Source: Loxodes magnus (lineage: Eukaryota > Ciliophora > Karyorelictea > Loxodida > Loxodidae). Taken from it: a stretch of DNA of 64,000 nucleotides. The translations under genes and the position numbers were made by a program. The stretch lies in assembly GCA_946699065.1 (NCBI GenBank), contig CAMPDV010000112.1:620001-684000 (forward strand). Reading direction: 5' to 3'. A model generated the notes under the pieces. It saw nothing but the letters and a program-made list of their open reading frames with translations. It did not search any database and was not told the DNA's origin. This document shows, one piece after another, positions 48,247-60,525 of this stretch (positions are counted from its first letter, which is position 1; each line of letters opens with the position of its first letter).

Positions 48247-49260
48247 TTATACTATTCATTATAACATTTGGTTTATACATAAATCTTAAGTTTTCTAATT
48301 ATCCTTAGTAAATATTTATTACAAATCTTTTTTACTAACTACTTAAATGTATATAAGTTGAAACATGTTATAAATTGAAAAAAAATCTTCCATATATGAA
48401 AACAATCTTTTAATAATAATAATATACTTAAAGTTAGTAGAGTTTTGCATTCTCTGGAATTGCAACCAGTTCCTGCGGACAGTTTTTTTAACGTGGGTGC
48501 GACCTTTTTATTAAGTGGAAGGTTACCACTGTAACCGTTCAAGTGGTCTTGCAAAAAGCTTTTATTTGTAGATCCCTTTTGGAGTTATTCATAGTTTATT
48601 GAGTTGTCTCCATGTTCTTTTCTGCTCTTATTCGTTTATTTTCTTTCATTATCAACAGTTTTTTAAAATATGTTGATTTGCAACATCAACAAAGTTTGTA
48701 TTATTGTCTTTATTTCGTTCTTTTTTTTGATAATTTATTTTCTAATCTTTTAATGAAACTTGTAGCAATCATTTCTTTTTCTGGATTCAATTCTGTTTTT
48801 AATTCTATTGGTATTTTTTCTATTTCCATTTTCGTGTCATATTTAAAGTTTTATTGTGACTAAGTTCAGAGTTGTTCTTCCCTTATCAAATTGCTTTGAA
48901 TGAGCTGTCTTCTGAGTATTAATAATTCGTTGTTTTAATCCTCTATGCTATTCATTAATTCCCTTATTTTTTCTCCTTAGTTATAAGCTATTTCTTCATA
49001 CTTTGAAATTAATTTTTACATTTGATCTAGTTAAATTTAAAGTTTTAGATCAGATTCGTTCTTAGGTTATCTTATCTCTATAGATCACTTTACCTTCTGA
49101 TGACGAACTTGACTCCTCTCGTTGCTATTGTTTTTTCTAAATTTCTTTTGCCGCTTTTCTCTTTAGGTTTTTAAGTTAATTCTTTGAGAGTCGAAGAGAT
49201 TAATCCATTTTTTTTTCAAAAACAATCTTTTAAATTAAGTATAAAATATTATTATTAAAG

Positions 49261-49332
49261 GGCTGCTTAGCATAGTGGTATTGCGTTTGATTCGTAATCA
49301 AAAGGTCGAGGGTTCAATCCCCTCAGTAGCCT
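49261..49332 (+). tRNA. tRNA-Thr(CGU), array copy 2
   Basis: Identical to the first tRNA-Thr of the array. Confidence 0.93.
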
Positions 49333-49439
49333 CTTTTCATTTTAATACTTTTTTTCGTACTCATAGTGAATAAAATGTGAACGAAAAAACATTTTCAGTT
49401 TATACCTTTATAAAAACATTATATACTAATATTATAAAA

Positions 49440-49510
49440 TGGTCCCACCGAGATTTGAACTCGGATTGTTGGATTCAGAGTCCAAAGTGCTACCATTACA
49501 CCATAGGACC
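49440..49510 (-). tRNA. tRNA-Gln(CUG), array copy 3
   Basis: Identical to array copy 1. Confidence 0.95.
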
Positions 49511-50524
49511 TTATACTATTCATTATAACATTTGGTTTATACATAAATCTTAAGTTTTCTAATTATCCTTAGTAAATATTTATTACAAATCTTTTTTACT
49601 AACTACTTAAATGTATATAAGTTGAAACATGTTATAAATTGAAAAAAAATCTTCCATATATGAAAACAATCTTTTAATAATAATAATATACTTAAAGTTA
49701 GTAGAGTTTTGCATTCTCTGGAATTGCAACCAGTTCCTGCGGACAGTTTTTTTAACGTGGGTGCGACCTTTTTATTAAGTGGAAGGTTACCACTGTAACC
49801 GTTCAAGTGGTCTTGCAAAAAGCTTTTATTTGTAGATCCCTTTTGGAGTTATTCATAGTTTATTGAGTTGTCTCCATGTTCTTTTCTGCTCTTATTCGTT
49901 TATTTTCTTTCATTATCAACAGTTTTTTAAAATATGTTGATTTGCAACATCAACAAAGTTTGTATTATTGTCTTTATTTCGTTCTTTTTTTTGATAATTT
50001 ATTTTCTAATCTTTTAATGAAACTTGTAGCAATCATTTCTTTTTCTGGATTCAATTCTGTTTTTAATTCTATTGGTATTTTTTCTATTTCCATTTTCGTG
50101 TCATATTTAAAGTTTTATTGTGACTAAGTTCAGAGTTGTTCTTCCCTTATCAAATTGCTTTGAATGAGCTGTCTTCTGAGTATTAATAATTCGTTGTTTT
50201 AATCCTCTATGCTATTCATTAATTCCCTTATTTTTTCTCCTTAGTTATAAGCTATTTCTTCATACTTTGAAATTAATTTTTACATTTGATCTAGTTAAAT
50301 TTAAAGTTTTAGATCAGATTCGTTCTTAGGTTATCTTATCTCTATAGATCACTTTACCTTCTGATGACGAACTTGACTCCTCTCGTTGCTATTGTTTTTT
50401 CTAAATTTCTTTTGCCGCTTTTCTCTTTAGGTTTTTAAGTTAATTCTTTGAGAGTCGAAGAGATTAATCCATTTTTTTTTCAAAAACAATCTTTTAAATT
50501 AAGTATAAAATATTATTATTAAAG

Positions 50525-50596
50525 GGCTGCTTAGCATAGTGGTATTGCGTTTGATTCGTAATCAAAAGGTCGAGGGTTCAATCCCCTCAGTAGCCT
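50525..50596 (+). tRNA. tRNA-Thr(CGU), array copy 3
   Basis: Identical to the first tRNA-Thr of the array. Confidence 0.93.
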
Positions 50597-50703
50597 CTTT
50601 TCATTTTAATACTTTTTTTCGTACTCATAGTGAATAAAATGTGAACGAAAAAACATTTTCAGTTTATACCTTTATAAAAACATTATATACTAATATTATA
50701 AAA

Positions 50704-50774
50704 TGGTCCCACCGAGATTTGAACTCGGATTGTTGGATTCAGAGTCCAAAGTGCTACCATTACACCATAGGACC
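50704..50774 (-). tRNA. tRNA-Gln(CUG), array copy 4
   Basis: Identical to array copy 1. Confidence 0.95.
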
Positions 50775-51788
50775 TTATACTATTCATTATAACATTTGGT
50801 TTATACATAAATCTTAAGTTTTCTAATTATCCTTAGTAAATATTTATTACAAATCTTTTTTACTAACTACTTAAATGTATATAAGTTGAAACATGTTATA
50901 AATTGAAAAAAAATCTTCCATATATGAAAACAATCTTTTAATAATAATAATATACTTAAAGTTAGTAGAGTTTTGCATTCTCTGGAATTGCAACCAGTTC
51001 CTGCGGACAGTTTTTTTAACGTGGGTGCGACCTTTTTATTAAGTGGAAGGTTACCACTGTAACCGTTCAAGTGGTCTTGCAAAAAGCTTTTATTTGTAGA
51101 TCCCTTTTGGAGTTATTCATAGTTTATTGAGTTGTCTCCATGTTCTTTTCTGCTCTTATTCGTTTATTTTCTTTCATTATCAACAGTTTTTTAAAATATG
51201 TTGATTTGCAACATCAACAAAGTTTGTATTATTGTCTTTATTTCGTTCTTTTTTTTGATAATTTATTTTCTAATCTTTTAATGAAACTTGTAGCAATCAT
51301 TTCTTTTTCTGGATTCAATTCTGTTTTTAATTCTATTGGTATTTTTTCTATTTCCATTTTCGTGTCATATTTAAAGTTTTATTGTGACTAAGTTCAGAGT
51401 TGTTCTTCCCTTATCAAATTGCTTTGAATGAGCTGTCTTCTGAGTATTAATAATTCGTTGTTTTAATCCTCTATGCTATTCATTAATTCCCTTATTTTTT
51501 CTCCTTAGTTATAAGCTATTTCTTCATACTTTGAAATTAATTTTTACATTTGATCTAGTTAAATTTAAAGTTTTAGATCAGATTCGTTCTTAGGTTATCT
51601 TATCTCTATAGATCACTTTACCTTCTGATGACGAACTTGACTCCTCTCGTTGCTATTGTTTTTTCTAAATTTCTTTTGCCGCTTTTCTCTTTAGGTTTTT
51701 AAGTTAATTCTTTGAGAGTCGAAGAGATTAATCCATTTTTTTTTCAAAAACAATCTTTTAAATTAAGTATAAAATATTATTATTAAAG

Positions 51789-51860
51789 GGCTGCTTAGCA
51801 TAGTGGTATTGCGTTTGATTCGTAATCAAAAGGTCGAGGGTTCAATCCCCTCAGTAGCCT
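51789..51860 (+). tRNA. tRNA-Thr(CGU), array copy 4
   Basis: Identical to the first tRNA-Thr of the array. Confidence 0.93.
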
Positions 51861-51967
51861 CTTTTCATTTTAATACTTTTTTTCGTACTCATAGTGAATA
51901 AAATGTGAACGAAAAAACATTTTCAGTTTATACCTTTATAAAAACATTATATACTAATATTATAAAA

Positions 51968-52038
51968 TGGTCCCACCGAGATTTGAACTCGGATTGTTGG
52001 ATTCAGAGTCCAAAGTGCTACCATTACACCATAGGACC
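51968..52038 (-). tRNA. tRNA-Gln(CUG), array copy 5
   Basis: Identical to array copy 1. Confidence 0.95.
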
Positions 52039-53052
52039 TTATACTATTCATTATAACATTTGGTTTATACATAAATCTTAAGTTTTCTAATTATCCTTAG
52101 TAAATATTTATTACAAATCTTTTTTACTAACTACTTAAATGTATATAAGTTGAAACATGTTATAAATTGAAAAAAAATCTTCCATATATGAAAACAATCT
52201 TTTAATAATAATAATATACTTAAAGTTAGTAGAGTTTTGCATTCTCTGGAATTGCAACCAGTTCCTGCGGACAGTTTTTTTAACGTGGGTGCGACCTTTT
52301 TATTAAGTGGAAGGTTACCACTGTAACCGTTCAAGTGGTCTTGCAAAAAGCTTTTATTTGTAGATCCCTTTTGGAGTTATTCATAGTTTATTGAGTTGTC
52401 TCCATGTTCTTTTCTGCTCTTATTCGTTTATTTTCTTTCATTATCAACAGTTTTTTAAAATATGTTGATTTGCAACATCAACAAAGTTTGTATTATTGTC
52501 TTTATTTCGTTCTTTTTTTTGATAATTTATTTTCTAATCTTTTAATGAAACTTGTAGCAATCATTTCTTTTTCTGGATTCAATTCTGTTTTTAATTCTAT
52601 TGGTATTTTTTCTATTTCCATTTTCGTGTCATATTTAAAGTTTTATTGTGACTAAGTTCAGAGTTGTTCTTCCCTTATCAAATTGCTTTGAATGAGCTGT
52701 CTTCTGAGTATTAATAATTCGTTGTTTTAATCCTCTATGCTATTCATTAATTCCCTTATTTTTTCTCCTTAGTTATAAGCTATTTCTTCATACTTTGAAA
52801 TTAATTTTTACATTTGATCTAGTTAAATTTAAAGTTTTAGATCAGATTCGTTCTTAGGTTATCTTATCTCTATAGATCACTTTACCTTCTGATGACGAAC
52901 TTGACTCCTCTCGTTGCTATTGTTTTTTCTAAATTTCTTTTGCCGCTTTTCTCTTTAGGTTTTTAAGTTAATTCTTTGAGAGTCGAAGAGATTAATCCAT
53001 TTTTTTTTCAAAAACAATCTTTTAAATTAAGTATAAAATATTATTATTAAAG

Positions 53053-53124
53053 GGCTGCTTAGCATAGTGGTATTGCGTTTGATTCGTAATCAAAAGGTCG
53101 AGGGTTCAATCCCCTCAGTAGCCT
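53053..53124 (+). tRNA. tRNA-Thr(CGU), array copy 5
   Basis: Identical to the first tRNA-Thr of the array. Confidence 0.93.
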
Positions 53125-53231
53125 CTTTTCATTTTAATACTTTTTTTCGTACTCATAGTGAATAAAATGTGAACGAAAAAACATTTTCAGTTTATACCTT
53201 TATAAAAACATTATATACTAATATTATAAAA

Positions 53232-53302
53232 TGGTCCCACCGAGATTTGAACTCGGATTGTTGGATTCAGAGTCCAAAGTGCTACCATTACACCATAGGA
53301 CC
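53232..53302 (-). tRNA. tRNA-Gln(CUG), array copy 6
   Basis: Identical to array copy 1. Confidence 0.95.
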
Positions 53303-54316
53303 TTATACTATTCATTATAACATTTGGTTTATACATAAATCTTAAGTTTTCTAATTATCCTTAGTAAATATTTATTACAAATCTTTTTTACTAACTACTT
53401 AAATGTATATAAGTTGAAACATGTTATAAATTGAAAAAAAATCTTCCATATATGAAAACAATCTTTTAATAATAATAATATACTTAAAGTTAGTAGAGTT
53501 TTGCATTCTCTGGAATTGCAACCAGTTCCTGCGGACAGTTTTTTTAACGTGGGTGCGACCTTTTTATTAAGTGGAAGGTTACCACTGTAACCGTTCAAGT
53601 GGTCTTGCAAAAAGCTTTTATTTGTAGATCCCTTTTGGAGTTATTCATAGTTTATTGAGTTGTCTCCATGTTCTTTTCTGCTCTTATTCGTTTATTTTCT
53701 TTCATTATCAACAGTTTTTTAAAATATGTTGATTTGCAACATCAACAAAGTTTGTATTATTGTCTTTATTTCGTTCTTTTTTTTGATAATTTATTTTCTA
53801 ATCTTTTAATGAAACTTGTAGCAATCATTTCTTTTTCTGGATTCAATTCTGTTTTTAATTCTATTGGTATTTTTTCTATTTCCATTTTCGTGTCATATTT
53901 AAAGTTTTATTGTGACTAAGTTCAGAGTTGTTCTTCCCTTATCAAATTGCTTTGAATGAGCTGTCTTCTGAGTATTAATAATTCGTTGTTTTAATCCTCT
54001 ATGCTATTCATTAATTCCCTTATTTTTTCTCCTTAGTTATAAGCTATTTCTTCATACTTTGAAATTAATTTTTACATTTGATCTAGTTAAATTTAAAGTT
54101 TTAGATCAGATTCGTTCTTAGGTTATCTTATCTCTATAGATCACTTTACCTTCTGATGACGAACTTGACTCCTCTCGTTGCTATTGTTTTTTCTAAATTT
54201 CTTTTGCCGCTTTTCTCTTTAGGTTTTTAAGTTAATTCTTTGAGAGTCGAAGAGATTAATCCATTTTTTTTTCAAAAACAATCTTTTAAATTAAGTATAA
54301 AATATTATTATTAAAG

Positions 54317-54388
54317 GGCTGCTTAGCATAGTGGTATTGCGTTTGATTCGTAATCAAAAGGTCGAGGGTTCAATCCCCTCAGTAGCCT
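54317..54388 (+). tRNA. tRNA-Thr(CGU), array copy 6
   Basis: Identical to the first tRNA-Thr of the array. Confidence 0.93.
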
Positions 54389-54495
54389 CTTTTCATTTTA
54401 ATACTTTTTTTCGTACTCATAGTGAATAAAATGTGAACGAAAAAACATTTTCAGTTTATACCTTTATAAAAACATTATATACTAATATTATAAAA

Positions 54496-54566
54496 TGGTC
54501 CCACCGAGATTTGAACTCGGATTGTTGGATTCAGAGTCCAAAGTGCTACCATTACACCATAGGACC
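54496..54566 (-). tRNA. tRNA-Gln(CUG), array copy 7
   Basis: Identical to array copy 1. Confidence 0.95.
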
Positions 54567-55580
54567 TTATACTATTCATTATAACATTTGGTTTATACAT
54601 AAATCTTAAGTTTTCTAATTATCCTTAGTAAATATTTATTACAAATCTTTTTTACTAACTACTTAAATGTATATAAGTTGAAACATGTTATAAATTGAAA
54701 AAAAATCTTCCATATATGAAAACAATCTTTTAATAATAATAATATACTTAAAGTTAGTAGAGTTTTGCATTCTCTGGAATTGCAACCAGTTCCTGCGGAC
54801 AGTTTTTTTAACGTGGGTGCGACCTTTTTATTAAGTGGAAGGTTACCACTGTAACCGTTCAAGTGGTCTTGCAAAAAGCTTTTATTTGTAGATCCCTTTT
54901 GGAGTTATTCATAGTTTATTGAGTTGTCTCCATGTTCTTTTCTGCTCTTATTCGTTTATTTTCTTTCATTATCAACAGTTTTTTAAAATATGTTGATTTG
55001 CAACATCAACAAAGTTTGTATTATTGTCTTTATTTCGTTCTTTTTTTTGATAATTTATTTTCTAATCTTTTAATGAAACTTGTAGCAATCATTTCTTTTT
55101 CTGGATTCAATTCTGTTTTTAATTCTATTGGTATTTTTTCTATTTCCATTTTCGTGTCATATTTAAAGTTTTATTGTGACTAAGTTCAGAGTTGTTCTTC
55201 CCTTATCAAATTGCTTTGAATGAGCTGTCTTCTGAGTATTAATAATTCGTTGTTTTAATCCTCTATGCTATTCATTAATTCCCTTATTTTTTCTCCTTAG
55301 TTATAAGCTATTTCTTCATACTTTGAAATTAATTTTTACATTTGATCTAGTTAAATTTAAAGTTTTAGATCAGATTCGTTCTTAGGTTATCTTATCTCTA
55401 TAGATCACTTTACCTTCTGATGACGAACTTGACTCCTCTCGTTGCTATTGTTTTTTCTAAATTTCTTTTGCCGCTTTTCTCTTTAGGTTTTTAAGTTAAT
55501 TCTTTGAGAGTCGAAGAGATTAATCCATTTTTTTTTCAAAAACAATCTTTTAAATTAAGTATAAAATATTATTATTAAAG

Positions 55581-55652
55581 GGCTGCTTAGCATAGTGGTA
55601 TTGCGTTTGATTCGTAATCAAAAGGTCGAGGGTTCAATCCCCTCAGTAGCCT
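55581..55652 (+). tRNA. tRNA-Thr(CGU), array copy 7
   Basis: Identical to the first tRNA-Thr of the array. Confidence 0.93.
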
Positions 55653-55759
55653 CTTTTCATTTTAATACTTTTTTTCGTACTCATAGTGAATAAAATGTGA
55701 ACGAAAAAACATTTTCAGTTTATACCTTTATAAAAACATTATATACTAATATTATAAAA

Positions 55760-55830
55760 TGGTCCCACCGAGATTTGAACTCGGATTGTTGGATTCAGAG
55801 TCCAAAGTGCTACCATTACACCATAGGACC
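55760..55830 (-). tRNA. tRNA-Gln(CUG), array copy 8
   Basis: Identical to array copy 1. Confidence 0.95.
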
Positions 55831-56844
55831 TTATACTATTCATTATAACATTTGGTTTATACATAAATCTTAAGTTTTCTAATTATCCTTAGTAAATATT
55901 TATTACAAATCTTTTTTACTAACTACTTAAATGTATATAAGTTGAAACATGTTATAAATTGAAAAAAAATCTTCCATATATGAAAACAATCTTTTAATAA
56001 TAATAATATACTTAAAGTTAGTAGAGTTTTGCATTCTCTGGAATTGCAACCAGTTCCTGCGGACAGTTTTTTTAACGTGGGTGCGACCTTTTTATTAAGT
56101 GGAAGGTTACCACTGTAACCGTTCAAGTGGTCTTGCAAAAAGCTTTTATTTGTAGATCCCTTTTGGAGTTATTCATAGTTTATTGAGTTGTCTCCATGTT
56201 CTTTTCTGCTCTTATTCGTTTATTTTCTTTCATTATCAACAGTTTTTTAAAATATGTTGATTTGCAACATCAACAAAGTTTGTATTATTGTCTTTATTTC
56301 GTTCTTTTTTTTGATAATTTATTTTCTAATCTTTTAATGAAACTTGTAGCAATCATTTCTTTTTCTGGATTCAATTCTGTTTTTAATTCTATTGGTATTT
56401 TTTCTATTTCCATTTTCGTGTCATATTTAAAGTTTTATTGTGACTAAGTTCAGAGTTGTTCTTCCCTTATCAAATTGCTTTGAATGAGCTGTCTTCTGAG
56501 TATTAATAATTCGTTGTTTTAATCCTCTATGCTATTCATTAATTCCCTTATTTTTTCTCCTTAGTTATAAGCTATTTCTTCATACTTTGAAATTAATTTT
56601 TACATTTGATCTAGTTAAATTTAAAGTTTTAGATCAGATTCGTTCTTAGGTTATCTTATCTCTATAGATCACTTTACCTTCTGATGACGAACTTGACTCC
56701 TCTCGTTGCTATTGTTTTTTCTAAATTTCTTTTGCCGCTTTTCTCTTTAGGTTTTTAAGTTAATTCTTTGAGAGTCGAAGAGATTAATCCATTTTTTTTT
56801 CAAAAACAATCTTTTAAATTAAGTATAAAATATTATTATTAAAG

Positions 56845-56916
56845 GGCTGCTTAGCATAGTGGTATTGCGTTTGATTCGTAATCAAAAGGTCGAGGGTTCA
56901 ATCCCCTCAGTAGCCT
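56845..56916 (+). tRNA. tRNA-Thr(CGU), array copy 8
   Basis: Identical to the first tRNA-Thr of the array. Confidence 0.93.
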
Positions 56917-57023
56917 CTTTTCATTTTAATACTTTTTTTCGTACTCATAGTGAATAAAATGTGAACGAAAAAACATTTTCAGTTTATACCTTTATAAAAA
57001 CATTATATACTAATATTATAAAA

Positions 57024-57094
57024 TGGTCCCACCGAGATTTGAACTCGGATTGTTGGATTCAGAGTCCAAAGTGCTACCATTACACCATAGGACC
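57024..57094 (-). tRNA. tRNA-Gln(CUG), array copy 9
   Basis: Identical to array copy 1. Confidence 0.95.
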
Positions 57095-58108
57095 TTATAC
57101 TATTCATTATAACATTTGGTTTATACATAAATCTTAAGTTTTCTAATTATCCTTAGTAAATATTTATTACAAATCTTTTTTACTAACTACTTAAATGTAT
57201 ATAAGTTGAAACATGTTATAAATTGAAAAAAAATCTTCCATATATGAAAACAATCTTTTAATAATAATAATATACTTAAAGTTAGTAGAGTTTTGCATTC
57301 TCTGGAATTGCAACCAGTTCCTGCGGACAGTTTTTTTAACGTGGGTGCGACCTTTTTATTAAGTGGAAGGTTACCACTGTAACCGTTCAAGTGGTCTTGC
57401 AAAAAGCTTTTATTTGTAGATCCCTTTTGGAGTTATTCATAGTTTATTGAGTTGTCTCCATGTTCTTTTCTGCTCTTATTCGTTTATTTTCTTTCATTAT
57501 CAACAGTTTTTTAAAATATGTTGATTTGCAACATCAACAAAGTTTGTATTATTGTCTTTATTTCGTTCTTTTTTTTGATAATTTATTTTCTAATCTTTTA
57601 ATGAAACTTGTAGCAATCATTTCTTTTTCTGGATTCAATTCTGTTTTTAATTCTATTGGTATTTTTTCTATTTCCATTTTCGTGTCATATTTAAAGTTTT
57701 ATTGTGACTAAGTTCAGAGTTGTTCTTCCCTTATCAAATTGCTTTGAATGAGCTGTCTTCTGAGTATTAATAATTCGTTGTTTTAATCCTCTATGCTATT
57801 CATTAATTCCCTTATTTTTTCTCCTTAGTTATAAGCTATTTCTTCATACTTTGAAATTAATTTTTACATTTGATCTAGTTAAATTTAAAGTTTTAGATCA
57901 GATTCGTTCTTAGGTTATCTTATCTCTATAGATCACTTTACCTTCTGATGACGAACTTGACTCCTCTCGTTGCTATTGTTTTTTCTAAATTTCTTTTGCC
58001 GCTTTTCTCTTTAGGTTTTTAAGTTAATTCTTTGAGAGTCGAAGAGATTAATCCATTTTTTTTTCAAAAACAATCTTTTAAATTAAGTATAAAATATTAT
58101 TATTAAAG

Positions 58109-58180
58109 GGCTGCTTAGCATAGTGGTATTGCGTTTGATTCGTAATCAAAAGGTCGAGGGTTCAATCCCCTCAGTAGCCT
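58109..58180 (+). tRNA. tRNA-Thr(CGU), array copy 9
   Basis: Identical to the first tRNA-Thr of the array. Confidence 0.93.
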
Positions 58181-58287
58181 CTTTTCATTTTAATACTTTT
58201 TTTCGTACTCATAGTGAATAAAATGTGAACGAAAAAACATTTTCAGTTTATACCTTTATAAAAACATTATATACTAATATTATAAAA

Positions 58288-58358
58288 TGGTCCCACCGAG
58301 ATTTGAACTCGGATTGTTGGATTCAGAGTCCAAAGTGCTACCATTACACCATAGGACC
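58288..58358 (-). tRNA. tRNA-Gln(CUG), array copy 10
   Basis: Identical to array copy 1. Confidence 0.95.
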
Positions 58359-59372
58359 TTATACTATTCATTATAACATTTGGTTTATACATAAATCTTA
58401 AGTTTTCTAATTATCCTTAGTAAATATTTATTACAAATCTTTTTTACTAACTACTTAAATGTATATAAGTTGAAACATGTTATAAATTGAAAAAAAATCT
58501 TCCATATATGAAAACAATCTTTTAATAATAATAATATACTTAAAGTTAGTAGAGTTTTGCATTCTCTGGAATTGCAACCAGTTCCTGCGGACAGTTTTTT
58601 TAACGTGGGTGCGACCTTTTTATTAAGTGGAAGGTTACCACTGTAACCGTTCAAGTGGTCTTGCAAAAAGCTTTTATTTGTAGATCCCTTTTGGAGTTAT
58701 TCATAGTTTATTGAGTTGTCTCCATGTTCTTTTCTGCTCTTATTCGTTTATTTTCTTTCATTATCAACAGTTTTTTAAAATATGTTGATTTGCAACATCA
58801 ACAAAGTTTGTATTATTGTCTTTATTTCGTTCTTTTTTTTGATAATTTATTTTCTAATCTTTTAATGAAACTTGTAGCAATCATTTCTTTTTCTGGATTC
58901 AATTCTGTTTTTAATTCTATTGGTATTTTTTCTATTTCCATTTTCGTGTCATATTTAAAGTTTTATTGTGACTAAGTTCAGAGTTGTTCTTCCCTTATCA
59001 AATTGCTTTGAATGAGCTGTCTTCTGAGTATTAATAATTCGTTGTTTTAATCCTCTATGCTATTCATTAATTCCCTTATTTTTTCTCCTTAGTTATAAGC
59101 TATTTCTTCATACTTTGAAATTAATTTTTACATTTGATCTAGTTAAATTTAAAGTTTTAGATCAGATTCGTTCTTAGGTTATCTTATCTCTATAGATCAC
59201 TTTACCTTCTGATGACGAACTTGACTCCTCTCGTTGCTATTGTTTTTTCTAAATTTCTTTTGCCGCTTTTCTCTTTAGGTTTTTAAGTTAATTCTTTGAG
59301 AGTCGAAGAGATTAATCCATTTTTTTTTCAAAAACAATCTTTTAAATTAAGTATAAAATATTATTATTAAAG

Positions 59373-59444
59373 GGCTGCTTAGCATAGTGGTATTGCGTTT
59401 GATTCGTAATCAAAAGGTCGAGGGTTCAATCCCCTCAGTAGCCT
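59373..59444 (+). tRNA. tRNA-Thr(CGU), array copy 10
   Basis: Identical to the first tRNA-Thr of the array; last Thr copy. Confidence 0.93.
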
Positions 59445-59551
59445 CTTTTCATTTTAATACTTTTTTTCGTACTCATAGTGAATAAAATGTGAACGAAAAA
59501 ACATTTTCAGTTTATACCTTTATAAAAACATTATATACTAATATTATAAAA

Positions 59552-59622
59552 TGGTCCCACCGAGATTTGAACTCGGATTGTTGGATTCAGAGTCCAAAGT
59601 GCTACCATTACACCATAGGACC
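59552..59622 (-). tRNA. tRNA-Gln(CUG), array copy 11
   Basis: Identical to array copy 1. It lies in the partial eleventh unit, whose similarity stops 36 bp beyond the tRNA 5' end, at 59,658. Confidence 0.95.
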
Positions 59623-59658
59623 TTATACTATTCATTATAACATTTGGTTTATACATAA

Positions 59659-60525
59659 TTAAATCTTTATTATTGATATTTGGTTTTTATTTTGGTTACA
59701 TATCTTTTATAATTTTTTTGAAAAGTTATTTTATTTATTATTTTTTGATTTTTATTTATAGTTGACCTTTTTTTTCTATAAATAAAGTTTATTTCAATAT
59801 TTTTTAATTTTAGTTTTTGTTTCTTTTTAATTTTTTTTATCGTTATTAATCTTTTCAAATGATTTATTGACTTTTTTCTTTTTAAATTATATTCTAAAAT
59901 ATTTTTTTTGTTTTCTTTATTTATTTTTTATTTCTGTTTATTTATTTCGTTCTTACTTCATTTATTTTTATTAAATTTGAATTTTTAATATGTTTTGAAC
60001 TAACAAAATATCAATTTATTTCTTTTTTTTAAATCACAGGTTTTCTGTCTTTTTTTTTATACTTTTAATTTATTTCTTTTTTAAACAATTTTTTATCACG
60101 TGTAATTCTATTTATCAATTTACTGTAGCAATGAAATTTTTTTTAAAGAACCTTTTTTTTTTCAAGCCCTTATAGATAAGTTTTTATTTTAAATTTTTAA
60201 CTTTTTTTTTTGACCAAACTTCTGGATTGTCGATAAAATCTTTTTTTTCATTCTCTCTTCTTCCATTCATTTTTAATAAAAATTATTTATCTTTAAATTC
60301 AATCAAAAATTAGAATAATATTTGTTAACGTTTTTTTAGTATATTTTTTTGCGTTTTTCTCTTAACCAACTGTTTGAGTTTTTAATTTTTTCATTAATCT
60401 TTTTAACATTTATTTGTATTTACTTTTTTATTTTTTAATTTTAATAGCCATTTTTTTGTTTTTTTTTCATTCTTTTTATTTTAGAATTTTTTTGTTTAAT
60501 TTTAATTTTAGATTAAAAATAAAAT
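59659..60525. repeat. Pyrimidine-rich low-complexity right flank of the array
   Basis: About 870 bp whose plus strand is dominated by T with some C, the mirror image of the purine-rich left flank. On the minus strand, reading TAA/TAG as Gln, it stays open for long stretches as a Lys/Asn/Gln-rich sequence (for example the frame at 59,670-59,858). This is what such composition gives by chance. No gene is supported. Confidence 0.55.

Larger units (their letters stand above)
46841..59658. repeat. Tandem array, 10.14 copies of a 1264-bp tRNA/element unit
   Basis: The period is exactly 1264 bp throughout, with no difference that I could find between units. Each unit contains, left to right: a minus-strand tRNA-Gln(CUG), a spacer, a minus-strand zinc-knuckle fossil and a plus-strand tRNA-Thr(CGU). 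The array begins at 46,841 (AATAAAATGTGAACG) and ends 178 bp into an eleventh unit, just after its tRNA-Gln. It therefore holds 11 tRNA-Gln and 10 tRNA-Thr genes. The two short frames repeated in each unit are shadows or pieces of the fossil, not separate genes. Confidence 0.97.

Noticed and set aside
47348-58975. Plus-strand 83-codon frame repeated in every array unit
   Set aside because: It is antisense to the coiled-coil and knuckle region of the zinc-knuckle fossil, which has homologues at 15.4, 27 and 35 kb in the other orientation.
46841-59658. Regularly spaced repeats considered as a CRISPR-like array
   Set aside because: The unit is 1264 bp, contains tRNA genes and a coding fossil, and has no short repeat/spacer alternation.
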